A stretch of DNA of 64,000 bases from JAFCUW01 sp049898325 (GCF_049898325.1 NZ_JAFCXL010000023.1:12160-76159); one strand, 5' to 3'; numbered from the stretch's first letter, positions 51,783 through 61,934 are shown. Numbers and translations: made by a program. Notes: a model not told the origin generated them from the letters alone.

Positions 51783-52097
51783 ATGACCATCGCACGCCGT
51801 TTCGCCACCATGCTGTTCGCCGCTTCCATCGTTGCCACCATGGCCGGCTGCGCTTCGACCTCGACCAAAGAAGGCACCGGCGAATACGTCGACGACGCCG
51901 TCATCACCACCAAGGTGAAAGCATCGATCTTCAATGAGCCGACCCTGAAATCGACCGAGATCAATGTCGAAACCTTCAAAGGCGCCGTCCAGTTGTCGGG
52001 CTTCGTCGCCCAGCCACAAGATGCCGTCAAAGCCGGCGAACTCGCCCGCGGCGTTAAAGGCGTAGCGACTGTCAAAAACGACATTCGCGTGAAGTAA
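51783..52097 (+). CDS. BON-domain lipoprotein
   Basis: A 104-residue lipoprotein (lipobox MAGC) with one BON domain: YVDDAVITTKVKASIFNEPT, LKSTEINVETFKGAVQLSGFV and VATVKNDIRVK. It is a close paralogue of the protein at 43259-43576. An AAGGAG ribosome-binding site precedes the ATG at 51783; an upstream frame extension is not supported. Confidence 0.9.
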   Translation: MTIARRFATMLFAASIVATMAGCASTSTKEGTGEYVDDAVITTKVKASIFNEPTLKSTEINVETFKGAVQLSGFVAQPQDAVKAGELARGVKGVATVKNDIRVK

Positions 52098-52184
52098 TCG
52101 GCCCGTCCAGGCGGGGCGCCATGCGCCGCCTGACATGCCGTGAATGCCCTTGCCGGTCGCGCCAGTCGCGGCCGGTTGACGTTG

Positions 52185-53444
52185 ATGCTGCCAACTATCC
52201 AGTCTCCCATGAAGCCCGAATCCACCTTGCCCGCCGATTCCGGCACCGATGGGCCCGCAGCGACCCCGTCATTGCAGTCCCTGCCTGGCGCCGTTCCGGC
52301 GCTGGCCGAACCAGTCGGCCATTCGTTCAAATTTCCCTTGCATGTCAACGCGCGCGGCACCGCCATCGGCATCATTGCCACGGTGGCCTTCGTGTGGGCC
52401 CTGCAATGGGCTGAAAAATTCCTCGTACCTCTGCTGCTGGGCGTGTTCATCGCATACACCCTGAGCCCGGTGGTGGCCTGGCTGGAGCGGCGGCGCCTGC
52501 CCCGTGCCGTCGGCGCCACCCTGGTCACGGTGGCGATCCTGGGCATCCTGGGCGGGGTGGCCTATCGGGTGCAGGGAGAGATGATGAATATCGTCGACGA
52601 GTTGCCGGCGATTACCCATAAGCTGACCAAGGTACTGAGCGCCGGCAATGGCCAGCCAGGCACCTTTGCGCAGATGCAGGCGGCGGCCCGCGAGATCGAA
52701 CGGGCCACCGCCGCGGTGGGCGATTCGTCGAAGCCGGCCGCGCGCCGCCCGGTCGTTGCCGTCAGCTCCATGCCAAGCCCGGCAGCGGGTAGCAGCATCA
52801 AGATGATGGACTGGATACTGGCCGGTTCGGTCGGGGTCGCCGCCTTCATCAGCCAGGCAACCATGGTGGTGTTCCTGGTGTTCTTCCTGCTGTTGGCGGG
52901 CGACACCTTCAAACGCAAACTGGTCAAGTTGACGGGGCCGTCCCTGACCCGCAAGAAGGTGACCGTCCACATCCTCGACGACATCAACAGCTCGATCCAG
53001 GCCTATATGTTCATGCTGCTGGTGACCAACGTCCTGCTGGCCCTGTTGATGTGGCTGGCCCTGTCCGCCATTGGCCTGGACAATGCGGGCGCCTGGGCCA
53101 TCTTCGCCGGCCTGATGCACATCATGCCGTACTTCGGCCCCTTGCTGATCACCGCCTCGACGGGGGTGGTCGCCTTCATGCAATTTGAGTCGGTGCAGAT
53201 GGTATTGCTGGTCGGCGGCGCCTCGCTGGCCATCGCCACCCTGGTGGGTACCTTCGTGGCGACCTGGATGACGGGCCGTATCGCCCGCATGAATCCCGCC
53301 GCTGTCTTTGTCAGCCTGCTGTTCTGGGGCTGGTTATGGGGCGTGTGGGGCCTGTTGCTGGGCGTGCCCGTCGTGGTGGTGCTCAAGGTGGTCGCCGAGC
53401 GTGTCGAGGGAATGGAAGTGGTGGCCGAGTTGCTCGGCGAGTAA
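52185..53444 (+). CDS. AI-2E-family membrane transporter
   Basis: A polytopic inner-membrane protein of about 419 residues in the AI-2E/PerM family. Marks are LVPLLLGVFIAYTLSPVVAWL early, a long periplasmic or coiled region (residues about 95-195), and the C-terminal block GLDNAGAWAIFAGLMHIMPYFGP, LVGGASLAIATLVGTF and GWLWGVWGLLLGVPVVVVLK. Substrate is unknown; the autoinducer name is historical for E. coli TqsA. The start is uncertain: GTG 52140, ATG 52185 and ATG 52209 are in frame and none has a good ribosome-binding site. Confidence 0.88.
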   Translation: MLPTIQSPMKPESTLPADSGTDGPAATPSLQSLPGAVPALAEPVGHSFKFPLHVNARGTAIGIIATVAFVWALQWAEKFLVPLLLGVFIAYTLSPVVAWLERRRLPRAVGATLVTVAILGILGGVAYRVQGEMMNIVDELPAITHKLTKVLSAGNGQPGTFAQMQAAAREIERATAAVGDSSKPAARRPVVAVSSMPSPAAGSSIKMMDWILAGSVGVAAFISQATMVVFLVFFLLLAGDTFKRKLVKLTGPSLTRKKVTVHILDDINSSIQAYMFMLLVTNVLLALLMWLALSAIGLDNAGAWAIFAGLMHIMPYFGPLLITASTGVVAFMQFESVQMVLLVGGASLAIATLVGTFVATWMTGRIARMNPAAVFVSLLFWGWLWGVWGLLLGVPVVVVLKVVAERVEGMEVVAELLGE

Positions 53445-53682
53445 GCGCGACACGGGGGAGCCCGGCGCTGCTTGGGCACCGCGCGCGCCGAGGTGGGCAA
53501 GCGGGCGGTCGCCCGGTGGCACCGACGGGGGCGAGCGCCTGGGGAGGGCACCACTTGCCGCCCGGGCCGCATCGCATTGCGCCCGGTTGGCAGGGACGAT
53601 GGGGCAGGGCACCAGGGGCGCAGCCGGTATCGGCGATTCCCCATGAGAAATCTCACAGGGCCTGCTGCTGCGCCGGTCTGTC

Positions 53683-54597
53683 TTAGCCCTGCTGCTGTGC
53701 GGGGGCCATCGCCGTGAGGAGGTCTTTTTTGTCCCTGAGACTGCCAAGCTGGAGGGCATATTGGCGGGCGAACTGGGCGCCGAGAAAGAAGATCTGCGCG
53801 GAATAATAGACCCACAGCAGGATCGCGATGGTGGAGCCGGCCGCGCCGAAACTGTCGGCGACACCACTGTTGCCGATGTACAGGCCAATAATATATTTGC
53901 CCAGCACGAACATCGCTGCCGTGCCCAGGGCGCCGATCACCACGTCTTTCCACGCCAGTTGCAAACGGGGCAGCAGCTTGTAGATGGCGCCGAACAGCAC
54001 GGCGATGACCAGAAAGCTGATCAGCCAGGCGATCCAGCCCAGGATCAGGGTGGCATCTTTCCACAAGCCGCCCACGTAACTTTCCATGACCGTCAGCGCC
54101 GCGCTCACCACCAGCGACACCATCAGCAGGAAAGCCAGCACCAGGATGATGCCAAATGACAGCAAACGGGTGCGCACCATCTCCCACCAGCTCGAGCCAA
54201 CAGGCTTGGGCACATCCCAGATATCGTCGAGGCTGTCTTTTAATTCGGCGAAGACGGTGGTGGCGCCCACCAGCAGCAGGGCACCGGCGATCAAGGTTGC
54301 CTTGAGCCCCGTGCCATGGTTTTGGGCGCCCGCCAGGACCAGTTGCAGGGCCGCCGCGCCTTTGTCGCCCATCAAGCCTTTGAGCTGGCCAAACAGCTGG
54401 CCCTGGGCGGCGTCGGCACCGTAGAAAAAGCCGGCGACGGCCAACACCAGCACCATGATGGGCGCCATGGAAAACAAGGTATAAAAGGCCAGCGCAGCAC
54501 CCTTGCTGCCGCAGCGATCATCGATCCACTCGTTGATCGCGCACCGCATGATGTGTGCCAGCTGGCCGGCGCTTGATTTCCAATGTTTGACTTGCAT
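53683..54597 (-). CDS. YihY/RNase-BN-family inner-membrane protein
   Basis: A 304-residue protein with about six helices. GAALAFYTLFSMAPIMVLVLAVAGFFYG and the later LLPRLQLAWKDVVIGALGTAAMFVLGKYIIGLYIG are hallmark segments of the YihY/UPF0761 family. Older annotation as ribonuclease BN is known to be wrong for this family; the role is likely in membrane or envelope transport. The start at 54597 has AAGGA at good spacing. It lies beyond the OmpA-type gene on the same strand. Confidence 0.9.
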   Translation of the reverse strand: MQVKHWKSSAGQLAHIMRCAINEWIDDRCGSKGAALAFYTLFSMAPIMVLVLAVAGFFYGADAAQGQLFGQLKGLMGDKGAAALQLVLAGAQNHGTGLKATLIAGALLLVGATTVFAELKDSLDDIWDVPKPVGSSWWEMVRTRLLSFGIILVLAFLLMVSLVVSAALTVMESYVGGLWKDATLILGWIAWLISFLVIAVLFGAIYKLLPRLQLAWKDVVIGALGTAAMFVLGKYIIGLYIGNSGVADSFGAAGSTIAILLWVYYSAQIFFLGAQFARQYALQLGSLRDKKDLLTAMAPAQQQG

Positions 54598-54655
54598 GAG
54601 TTCCTTAAGGCGCAAATGGGCGTAGACGGGCCCATTTTGCCTTAAAACCAAGAAA

Positions 54656-55693
<1,038 letters not shown>

Positions 55694-55921
55694 AAATGAC
55701 TCCCGGGATTGTTATTGAACGGATGGCTCGGCTTTTCATCGCGACATCGCTTGTGGATGTTGGACGAAGATTAAGATCAGGAGTTCCCGGGAAGGGAACG
55801 GCCGAGCGCGCTGCTATGGCGCGCTTCGATATGCCGCAAAGGTGTGTTCGATGACGGGCGGTTGACGGGGAGCGCGTGGCGAATATCCAACGCGATGGCG
55901 CCCGCTGGCAGCGGCGCGCAT

Positions 55922-55960
55922 AAAAAAACGCCGCCGCGGATCGCTCCGCGGCGGCGTTTT
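55922..55960 (-). terminator. Rho-independent terminator of the collagen-like lipoprotein gene
   Basis: ACGCCGCCGCGGA, loop, TCCGCGGCGGCGT with A-run on the left and T-run on the right, 25 bases beyond the reverse-strand stop. Confidence 0.9.
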
Positions 55961-55985
55961 GCGACCTGGCCCGGGGGCCTGGCGC

Positions 55986-56240
55986 TTACTTGTTCTCTGG
56001 CTTGGCTTCTGGCACCACGATGACGGTGTCGCCGGTCTTGCCCGCTTCGCCTTTTTCACCGGCCGCGCCGGTTGCACCGGTTGCGCCCGCTGGACCTGGT
56101 ACGGCCACTGGCACGGCGACTTCTTTCTCAACGGTCATGGTCGGCTGGACCACGGTGGTCGCTGGCGGGGTGACGGTGGTTTTTTCGCATGCGCTCAGGC
56201 CGATGACGGCAAGCATGGCGACGAGGACGGTTGCTTTCAT
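55986..56240 (-). CDS. Miniature collagen-like lipoprotein
   Basis: An 84-residue lipoprotein. The signal peptide MKATVLVAMLAVIGLSAC ends in a lipobox (Cys18). A Thr/Val/Pro-rich stalk is followed by eight uninterrupted Gly-X-Y triplets (GPAGATGATGAAGEKGEAGKTGDT) and a short acidic tail. Such Gly-X-Y runs can form a collagen triple helix, so a trimeric surface stalk is possible though very short. Operator at 56340-56353 with a TATGAT -10 at exact spacing. No family function known to me. Confidence 0.8.
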   Translation of the reverse strand: MKATVLVAMLAVIGLSACEKTTVTPPATTVVQPTMTVEKEVAVPVAVPGPAGATGATGAAGEKGEAGKTGDTVIVVPEAKPENK

Positions 56241-56339
56241 GATGTTTCCTTTATAGAGGTTGTCGACCGGAATCGATGGGATGTGTGAAATACCTTCACA
56301 CGAACGGCCTGATCATAGAGGAGTCGCACCGCCTGATCT

Positions 56340-56353
56340 GTACGTCAACGCAC
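56340..56353. promoter_or_regulatory. Palindromic operator upstream of the collagen-like lipoprotein gene
   Basis: GTACGTCAACGCAC. Its centre is exactly 32 bases from the centre of TATGAT (56312-56317, reverse strand). Confidence 0.72.
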
Positions 56354-56421
56354 AAAGCGTGGTGATCTATCCCCGCGGAAATCATCGAGATATCCCTCGA
56401 TGAATCGAGCCTTTGTTAAAT

Positions 56422-56435
56422 GTTCGATGGCGCAC
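56422..56435. promoter_or_regulatory. Palindromic operator upstream of the winged-helix gene
   Basis: GTTCGATGGCGCAC, 124 bases before the ATG at 56560. The expected -10 position (56458-56463) is only weakly matched. Confidence 0.5.
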
Positions 56436-56559
56436 AGACCATGCAGCGATGCACAGGCAATCTAGGCACAAGCCAAAGGGAACCGTAGGGCCGCACCGAT
56501 GTCAAACATGCGACGACGCCTTCCCGATCCACTGACTATCTCATTTGGAGTACACGACC

Positions 56560-57177
56560 ATGCATGCACCGACCAATTACAACGCGAGCCACAGCGACAT
56601 GGGCGCAATGCACTCTTCCGGCAACGGCAACTCAGCACTGATCGAACGTGTCGCGCCCCAGCCTGCCGAGCGTGCGCCCATTTCCATGGCGCCGATCGAG
56701 CGCGTGCGTTCGACGTCGGCCACCCAGCGCCGTATCGAAAACATGCAAAAGCTCATTGGTGAATTGTCGACCCATGAAATGCTGGCCGACGAAATCGCCT
56801 GGTTCCTGAAATTCTCGCCGTCCGGCGCCCGCAAGTACATCCGCGATCTGCGCGAAGCGGGCGTGATCGAACTGGCGCGCTACATCGAGGGCACTGCCAC
56901 CTACCTGGGCAAGGCGGTCTACCAGATCTCGCCCGACCCGGATCGTGTCAAGGCCTTCCTGGCCGCCATCGTGCAGCCCAAGCGCGAGGGCGCCGCCCCG
57001 CGCAAGGAACGCCCGGGCCTGCGCGAGCAAGCCATGGCAGGCACTGGCCGCCACTTCCACATCCTGGCCGATGACACCCATTACGCCATCCGCGTCAACC
57101 GCAGCCCCGTGGCCCGCGACCCGCTGGTGGCAGCGCTGTTCGGTGCCGCGCCTTCGGCCACCAAGGAACACGCCTGA
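56560..57177 (+). CDS. Winged-helix DNA-binding protein, probable regulator
   Basis: A 205-residue cytoplasmic protein. The first 55 residues are Ser/Asn/Pro-rich and likely disordered. Residues about 58-125 form a helix-turn-helix with wing (MQKLIGELSTHEMLADEIA, FLKFSPSGARKYIRDLREAGVIELARYIEG), where SPSGARKYIRDLREAGV reads as recognition helix. The C-terminal part contains HFHILADDTHYAIRVNRSP and resembles a conserved DNA-binding accessory segment. The start at 56560 has GGAG upstream. Target unknown. Confidence 0.75.
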   Translation: MHAPTNYNASHSDMGAMHSSGNGNSALIERVAPQPAERAPISMAPIERVRSTSATQRRIENMQKLIGELSTHEMLADEIAWFLKFSPSGARKYIRDLREAGVIELARYIEGTATYLGKAVYQISPDPDRVKAFLAAIVQPKREGAAPRKERPGLREQAMAGTGRHFHILADDTHYAIRVNRSPVARDPLVAALFGAAPSATKEHA

Positions 57178-57251
57178 GCCGGCGCCAGACCGGGCTCGCC
57201 ACGGCGTCGTCGCCACGGTAGTCCGTTTGATGCGGCACCCACGGCATTCGC

Positions 57252-57286
57252 ACGGCCCTGCAGATACTTGCAGGGCCGTTTGTCTT
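57252..57286 (+). terminator. Rho-independent terminator of the winged-helix gene
   Basis: CGGCCCTGCA, loop, TGCAGGGCCG followed by TTTGTCTT. Confidence 0.75.
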
Positions 57287-57445
57287 GTGCCGCCATGGTT
57301 GCTTGTTCATTTTTACTGCAATTGTTTCTATCGAGCATACTGTTGAAATACCGACAAGCAGCCCCACGTTTGGCGACAGGGCGGGCGTGGCGTCGATGGC
57401 GCCACCGCCGTGTTGATGACATGCTTCACATGCGAAGGGCGGGAA

Positions 57446-58336
57446 ATGGAAATGCTGATCTGGACAACCGTGGCCGGGCTGCTCATCGGCGCCGTGCTGC
57501 TGGTGCCGCGCTGGCGGCGCCGGCGGGCGCTGGCCGCGCCGCTGGCGCCTGGCCGCGTGGCCATGCTTGCGCACAGTCTGCCCATCTATGACCGGCTGGG
57601 CGCCGAATTGCAGGGCCAGTTGCAGCGGCTCGTGCAACAATTTTTGTACGACAAGAAGTTCGTCGGCTGTGACGGCCTTGAGGTCGATGACGACATGCGC
57701 GTCACCATTGCCGGCCAGGCCTGCCTGCTGTTGCTGAACCGCTTTACCAGGGTCTATCCGGCCCTGCATACCATCCTCGTGTATCCGGGCGCCTTTCTGG
57801 TGCCGCGCAACGTGGTGGACGGCGCCGGCGTGGTCACGGCCACGCGCCAGGACCTGCTCGGTGAATCCTGGGGCGATGGTCGCGTGGTGCTGGCCTGGGA
57901 CCATGTGCGGCGCGGCGGCGCCGACTGGCACGACGGCCAGAATGTCGTGCTGCACGAATTTGCCCACCAGCTCGACAGTGAATCGGGCAGCACCAACGGC
58001 GCGCCCTACCTGGGCAGCCAGTCCAGCTACCGCAACTGGTCGCAGGTGCTGTCGCGCGATTTCGCCGCCCTGCGCGCCGATGCGATGTTGCGCCAGCATA
58101 GCGTGATGGACCATTACGGCGCCACCAGCCCCGCCGAATTTTTTGCCGTGGCGACGGAAACCTTCTTTGAAAAGCCGTGGCAGATGGCCGAGCGCCATCC
58201 GGCCCTGTACGGCGAGTTCGGCAAGTACTATCGGGTCGATCCCCGCCAGTGGCAGGATGCGCCGCTGGCGCACGGCGACAGCGATGCGCCCGCCAGCCAC
58301 GGCGACCCGGGCGCCCGCTATGGCAACTGGCGCTGA
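57446..58336 (+). CDS. mtfA: MtfA-type M90 metallopeptidase
   Basis: A 296-residue protein with an N-terminal helix (LIWTTVAGLLIGAVLLVP) and a cytosolic or membrane-tethered zincin domain. The zinc site is H170E171FAH174 in VVLHEFAHQLDSESGSTNGAP, and the third ligand Glu lies in FFAVATETFFEKP. E. coli MtfA binds the repressor Mlc and so affects glucose uptake; peptidase activity has been shown. The extra N-terminal helix is common in betaproteobacterial members. ATG 57446 has AAGGG upstream. Confidence 0.92.
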   Translation: MEMLIWTTVAGLLIGAVLLVPRWRRRRALAAPLAPGRVAMLAHSLPIYDRLGAELQGQLQRLVQQFLYDKKFVGCDGLEVDDDMRVTIAGQACLLLLNRFTRVYPALHTILVYPGAFLVPRNVVDGAGVVTATRQDLLGESWGDGRVVLAWDHVRRGGADWHDGQNVVLHEFAHQLDSESGSTNGAPYLGSQSSYRNWSQVLSRDFAALRADAMLRQHSVMDHYGATSPAEFFAVATETFFEKPWQMAERHPALYGEFGKYYRVDPRQWQDAPLAHGDSDAPASHGDPGARYGNWR

Positions 58337-58359
58337 GCCCTGGTGCGCGGGCCAGGTCG

Positions 58360-58373
58360 GTACGCTGGCGTAC
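58360..58373. promoter_or_regulatory. Palindromic operator upstream of the glycine-zipper stress protein
   Basis: GTACGCTGGCGTAC, 63 bases before the ATG at 58437. Its centre is exactly 32 bases from CATGAT (58396-58401). Confidence 0.72.
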
Positions 58374-58436
58374 AGAGTGGCGCCGCGGGTGAGCGCATGA
58401 TGGTCGCTACTGACACCCCACGCGGAGGAACACAGC

Positions 58437-58994
58437 ATGTCCATCATCATTGCAGGGCACTTTCAACTCCAGGACGAGGTCGACCGGGCGCGCCAGGCAC
58501 TGGTCGATGCCGCTTATCCTGAACAACATATCTGCGGCTTTTTCGTCAATCAGCCCGGCCAGCACGACATGACGGCCATTGGTGGCGATCGGGCGCTTTC
58601 GCCCGGCGCCAGGGAAACGCCGGAAGGGCTGGCCGAGGGCGCCGCTGCCGGCGGCATCGTCGGTGCGGCCGTCGGTGCCGTCACCACCCCCGTCACCGGC
58701 CCCCTCGGCGCCATCGTGGGCGGCCTGGTGGGCGCCCACGTGGGATCCCTGTTCAGCTTTTCCAAGATGAAAGACAAGGGCGAGGACGAGGCGGGCGGCG
58801 GCAACCAGGACCGGGTGCGCAAGCCGGGCATGCTGCTGGCCGTGGCGATCGAAGACGGCGCCGACGAAGCCACTGCCGTCGAAGCGCTGCGCCGGGTGGG
58901 CGCCCACCACATCGAACGCGCCCACGGCACCATCGTTGACGGCGACTGGATCGATTTCGATCCGCTGAGCGAGCCGCAACTGCTGACGCATTAA
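58437..58994 (+). CDS. Glycine-zipper stress-type protein
   Basis: A 185-residue protein. The N-terminal MSIIIAGHFQLQDEVDRARQALVDAAYPEQHI is a ferredoxin-like alpha/beta segment as in YflT-type general stress proteins. A glycine/alanine hydrophobic zipper follows (AAAGGIVGAAVGAVTTPVTGP, GAIVGGLVGAHVGSLF), then MLLAVAIEDGADEATAVEALRRVGAHHIERAHG, a second similar half. The central zipper could insert in membrane or pack oligomers. GGAGGAA ribosome-binding site; operator upstream. Confidence 0.82.
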   Translation: MSIIIAGHFQLQDEVDRARQALVDAAYPEQHICGFFVNQPGQHDMTAIGGDRALSPGARETPEGLAEGAAAGGIVGAAVGAVTTPVTGPLGAIVGGLVGAHVGSLFSFSKMKDKGEDEAGGGNQDRVRKPGMLLAVAIEDGADEATAVEALRRVGAHHIERAHGTIVDGDWIDFDPLSEPQLLTH

Positions 58995-59110
58995 AAAACC
59001 AATTTGACAAGCCCGGCAGCTTTGATATTTGTCAATAAGCTGTCTTTCTTCCTCTCTTAAACTTGATTTTTCGCAGCGTCTGCTGTGTCTGACAAGTTGA
59101 CGGGGGGAGC

Positions 59111-59857
59111 ATGGAGGCATCGAGGGTAGCGCTGGTGACAGGGGGCATGAGTGGGCTCGGCACGGCAATCTGCCGGCGACTCGATGCTGACGGCTTTCGG
59201 GTGGCGGTCGCCTATTCTGCCGGGCAGCGCGATCCGCAGGCCTGGCTGGCCGCCCAGCGCGACGAGGGCCATCGCTTTACCGCGTACCGGGTCGATGCGG
59301 CCGATTATGGCGATGCCGAGTGGATGGTGCAGAAGGTGCTTGCCGAACTGGGCCGCATCGATGTGCTGGTCAACAACGTCGGCGTGCTGTGCGATCGCAG
59401 CCTGAGCAACATGTCGGCCGACGAATGGCATGCCGTGCTGCGTGCCACGCTCGACAGTGTATTTAACATGAGCAAGCAGGTGATCGATCCCATGACGGAG
59501 CGCCGCTGGGGCCGCATCATCAACCTCTCGTCCGTCACCGCCCAAAGCGGCGCCTACGGCCAGTCCAATTACGCTGCCGCCAAGGCCGGCATACACGGTT
59601 TTACCAAGTCGCTGGCGCTCGAACTGGCCCGCTTGGGCATCACCGTCAACACCATTTCGCCCGGCATCCTGCGCAGCCGGCTCGTCCAACAGATCCCCAG
59701 CGACGTCATGGCCCGGACGATACTGCCGTCGATCCCCGTGGGCCGCTTGGGCGAGCCGGCGGAAGTGGCGGCGCTGGTGGCCTACCTGGCATCGGACGAT
59801 GCCGCTTATGTCACGGGAGCGAATGTGGCCATCAATGGTGGCCAGCACATGAGTTGA
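59111..59857 (+). CDS. phaB: Acetoacetyl-CoA reductase-like short-chain dehydrogenase
   Basis: A 248-residue NADPH-dependent SDR. The nucleotide motif VTGGMSGLG, the NNVG motif and the catalytic Ser140/141-Tyr154-Lys158 (YxxxK in SNYAAAKAG) are present. The C-terminus IPVGRLGEPAEVAALVAYLASDDAAYVTGANVAINGGQHMS closely follows PhaB, which makes (R)-3-hydroxybutyryl-CoA for polyhydroxybutyrate. No phaA or phaC is adjacent, so paralogous SDR function is possible. A GGGGGAG ribosome-binding site lies directly before the ATG. Confidence 0.85.
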   Translation: MEASRVALVTGGMSGLGTAICRRLDADGFRVAVAYSAGQRDPQAWLAAQRDEGHRFTAYRVDAADYGDAEWMVQKVLAELGRIDVLVNNVGVLCDRSLSNMSADEWHAVLRATLDSVFNMSKQVIDPMTERRWGRIINLSSVTAQSGAYGQSNYAAAKAGIHGFTKSLALELARLGITVNTISPGILRSRLVQQIPSDVMARTILPSIPVGRLGEPAEVAALVAYLASDDAAYVTGANVAINGGQHMS

Positions 59858-60004
59858 CCATCGCCCGGCCTTGCCTGGACCGCAAGAGCGGCAAGCAGCG
59901 GGCAGGCAGCGCGCATGCACCTGTCAAGCAGCGCGCAGAGCGCGCGGGGGCGCCGCCCCGGTCGGATCGGCTCAGCCAGTCACCCGGCCAGGCGGCGCCG
60001 GCGA

Positions 60005-60361
60005 TCAGCGCCGTTCGGCCCGCGTCTGGCAGGCGATGCACAAGCGCGCCTCCGGCCGCGCCTGCAGGCGCGAAAAGCCGATGGGATTGCCGCATTCTTC
60101 GCACGCACCGTAGCTGCCATCGTCAAACTTGGCCAGCGCATGCTTGATGACGCCCATCTGCGCGGCCTTGTGGCCGGCCGCTTCCTGGGCCAGTTCGTTG
60201 AGCAGGCGCACGGTTGCCATGTCGGCCGGCGAGGTCTCGACTTCCTCGACGGCCAGGTCATGGCTCGAGCCGATGCGCTCGGCATCGTTGGCGATGGCGG
60301 CGCGGGCTCGCTCTAGCATCGAGCGCAGCAGCGCAAGCTGGTCCTGTTGCAGGCCGTTCAT
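60005..60361 (-). CDS. DksA/TraR-type zinc-finger protein
   Basis: A 118-residue protein with a coiled-coil N-terminal hairpin (residues about 1-80, LALLRSMLERARAAIANDAERIG) and the C4 zinc finger CEECGNPIGFSRLQARPEARLCIAC. This is the DksA/TraR architecture; members bind the secondary channel of RNA polymerase. The coiled-coil tip lacks the DxxDxA motif of true DksA (it reads near SPADMATVRLLNELAQE), so activity may differ. Monocistronic, after convergent phaB. Confidence 0.9.
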   Translation of the reverse strand: MNGLQQDQLALLRSMLERARAAIANDAERIGSSHDLAVEEVETSPADMATVRLLNELAQEAAGHKAAQMGVIKHALAKFDDGSYGACEECGNPIGFSRLQARPEARLCIACQTRAERR

Positions 60362-60466
60362 GGAGAGGTCCTCGCTACCGACGGTGAATCACGGTTTCAG
60401 TGTAGCGCGATCAGTCGCGGCTGACCATGCATGCACGCCTGTGCGCCACCATGCGCCTGCGAGGCT

Positions 60467-60940
60467 TTATGGGGTGGCGGGCGGCGCTGGGGGCTGGTGC
60501 GCGGCGACCCCGGCGGCGTGCAGGCGCACCTGGCCCAGCGCAGCGACGACGCCAGCGAGGTTGCCGGTGCCAGCGCTGCCGGCCAGCGACAGCAGGCCGC
60601 CAATCAGGCCGATCACTTCGCCCAGTTTGCCGATCTTGCGGATTTTTTCTACAGCGGCAGCGGTCAGCTCGATGATGAGTTGCTGCGGCACGCCCAGCGC
60701 GGGCACCACCGCCGCGGCCGCGTCGGCGTACAAGCTGTTGGCGCGCTGGCGCAGCAGTTGTTCGTCGTCGTTGAGGGCGCGCACGACGGCCTGCTCATCG
60801 TCGCTGAACGGGCCCTGGTGCGAGGTGATTTCTTTCATCAGCCGTTTGTGCAGGGCGTCGGCGCTGGCGCTGAGCTGGTCGGCCAGCGCTTCGACGTCGG
60901 CGATGCTGGCCAGGCCGGCGCGGGGTGGGTCTTCGTTCAT
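60467..60940 (-). CDS. Hypothetical helical protein, second gene of a lipoprotein operon
   Basis: A 157-residue alpha-helical protein. Residues 1-80 are charged helices (VEALADQLSASADALHKRLM, FSDDEQAVVRALNDDEQLLRQR). The segment VEKIRKIGKLGEVIGLIGGLLSLAGSAGTGNLAG is hydrophobic and Gly-rich and may insert in or lie on a membrane. The tail is Ala/Pro-rich. It starts 18 bases after the preceding lipoprotein gene ends and is probably translated from the same message. No family recognised. Confidence 0.72.
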   Translation of the reverse strand: MNEDPPRAGLASIADVEALADQLSASADALHKRLMKEITSHQGPFSDDEQAVVRALNDDEQLLRQRANSLYADAAAAVVPALGVPQQLIIELTAAAVEKIRKIGKLGEVIGLIGGLLSLAGSAGTGNLAGVVAALGQVRLHAAGVAAHQPPAPPATP

Positions 60941-60958
60941 GGAGGTCTCCGGTGCGGC

Positions 60959-61825
60959 CTAGTTCGATGCCGCCAGGCCCAGGCGAATCGCTTGCAAATC
61001 GGTGGTGTAGCTGACCAGCATGGCTTTGAGGTCGGCTGCCTGCAAATCGTTCAGGTGCTCACGCAGGCGCTGGTGGCCGATCGACACCTTGGTCAGGCCC
61101 TGCACGGCCAGGTCGTAGCGTTTGTCGAGCAGGCGGTATTCGGCCGTCTTGCTCATCTGGTGCACCTTGGCCAGGGTCACCAGCACGCGCTCCTGCGGCT
61201 TGCTGGCCAGCGGGATTTCAACGTCGAACAGGCCAAGGATGGTCTTTTTTTCGTTGTCATGGGTCTTGATGTAGACGCGCGTCAGGGTCAGCATGGCGTC
61301 GAGCAGCGTCTGCAGGTCGCGGTCGCCGTCGCGCACCATCGATTGCACGCTGCGGTTCTGGTAGTTGGAGGCGATCACCCTGGTCAGCAGCCGCGTCATG
61401 CCCGTGTAGGCTTGCACATGGCGTTGGTCGAGGCCGCTATCGACGTTGGCCTTGATGCCGTTGCCCAGTTCGTCGAGGCGGTCGCCCAGGTCGTAGCGCT
61501 CAGCGCCAGCGAGCATCGACAGCGTCTGCATGTACAGCACCACCGCCTTCTGCGCGCTGACGAAATCGTCGTAGTTGGCGCGCCGCCTGGCATCGGCCTC
61601 CTTGCCGACTTTTTCCGCCGCTGGCGCCAGGTACAACTGCTCGCGCGCGTAGGTGTCGCGGTAGCGGGTCGACAACTCGTTGTAGGCGCCCAGCCTGGCC
61701 GACTGATCGGCGAAGTCGCGCACTTCCTGCAAGCTGACGGTGGCGGTACTGGCGCAGCCGCTCAGCAGCAGCGCCAGGCAGGTGGTGAATGCGGCAAACA
61801 CGGCTGAAACGCGGGCAGGGCGCAT
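60959..61825 (-). CDS. Helical lipoprotein, function unknown
   Basis: A 288-residue lipoprotein. Lipobox LLSGC (Cys24); the mature part is a long alpha-helical bundle with segments such as DFADQSARLGAYNELSTRYRD, FVSAQKAVVLYMQTLSMLAG and EKKTILGLFDVEIPLASKPQ. No catalytic motif is seen. It is the first gene of a two-gene operon with the hypothetical protein at 60467-60940, suggesting a shared periplasmic/cytoplasmic complex. AAAGGA ribosome-binding site. Confidence 0.78.
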   Translation of the reverse strand: MRPARVSAVFAAFTTCLALLLSGCASTATVSLQEVRDFADQSARLGAYNELSTRYRDTYAREQLYLAPAAEKVGKEADARRRANYDDFVSAQKAVVLYMQTLSMLAGAERYDLGDRLDELGNGIKANVDSGLDQRHVQAYTGMTRLLTRVIASNYQNRSVQSMVRDGDRDLQTLLDAMLTLTRVYIKTHDNEKKTILGLFDVEIPLASKPQERVLVTLAKVHQMSKTAEYRLLDKRYDLAVQGLTKVSIGHQRLREHLNDLQAADLKAMLVSYTTDLQAIRLGLAASN

Positions 61826-61934
61826 GGGTCCTTTCTGAGCGCGCGGAAAAGCACACCCGAACGGCCTATCTTGCACCAGTACGGCGCAGCGAATTTGCTC
61901 GGCGTCAAGCAGACGCGACCGCCCCTTCGATCGG

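Noticed and set aside
53445..53682. Possible small gene between the AI-2E and YihY genes
   Set aside because: All frames are GC-rich strings without ribosome-binding sites; nothing recognisable.
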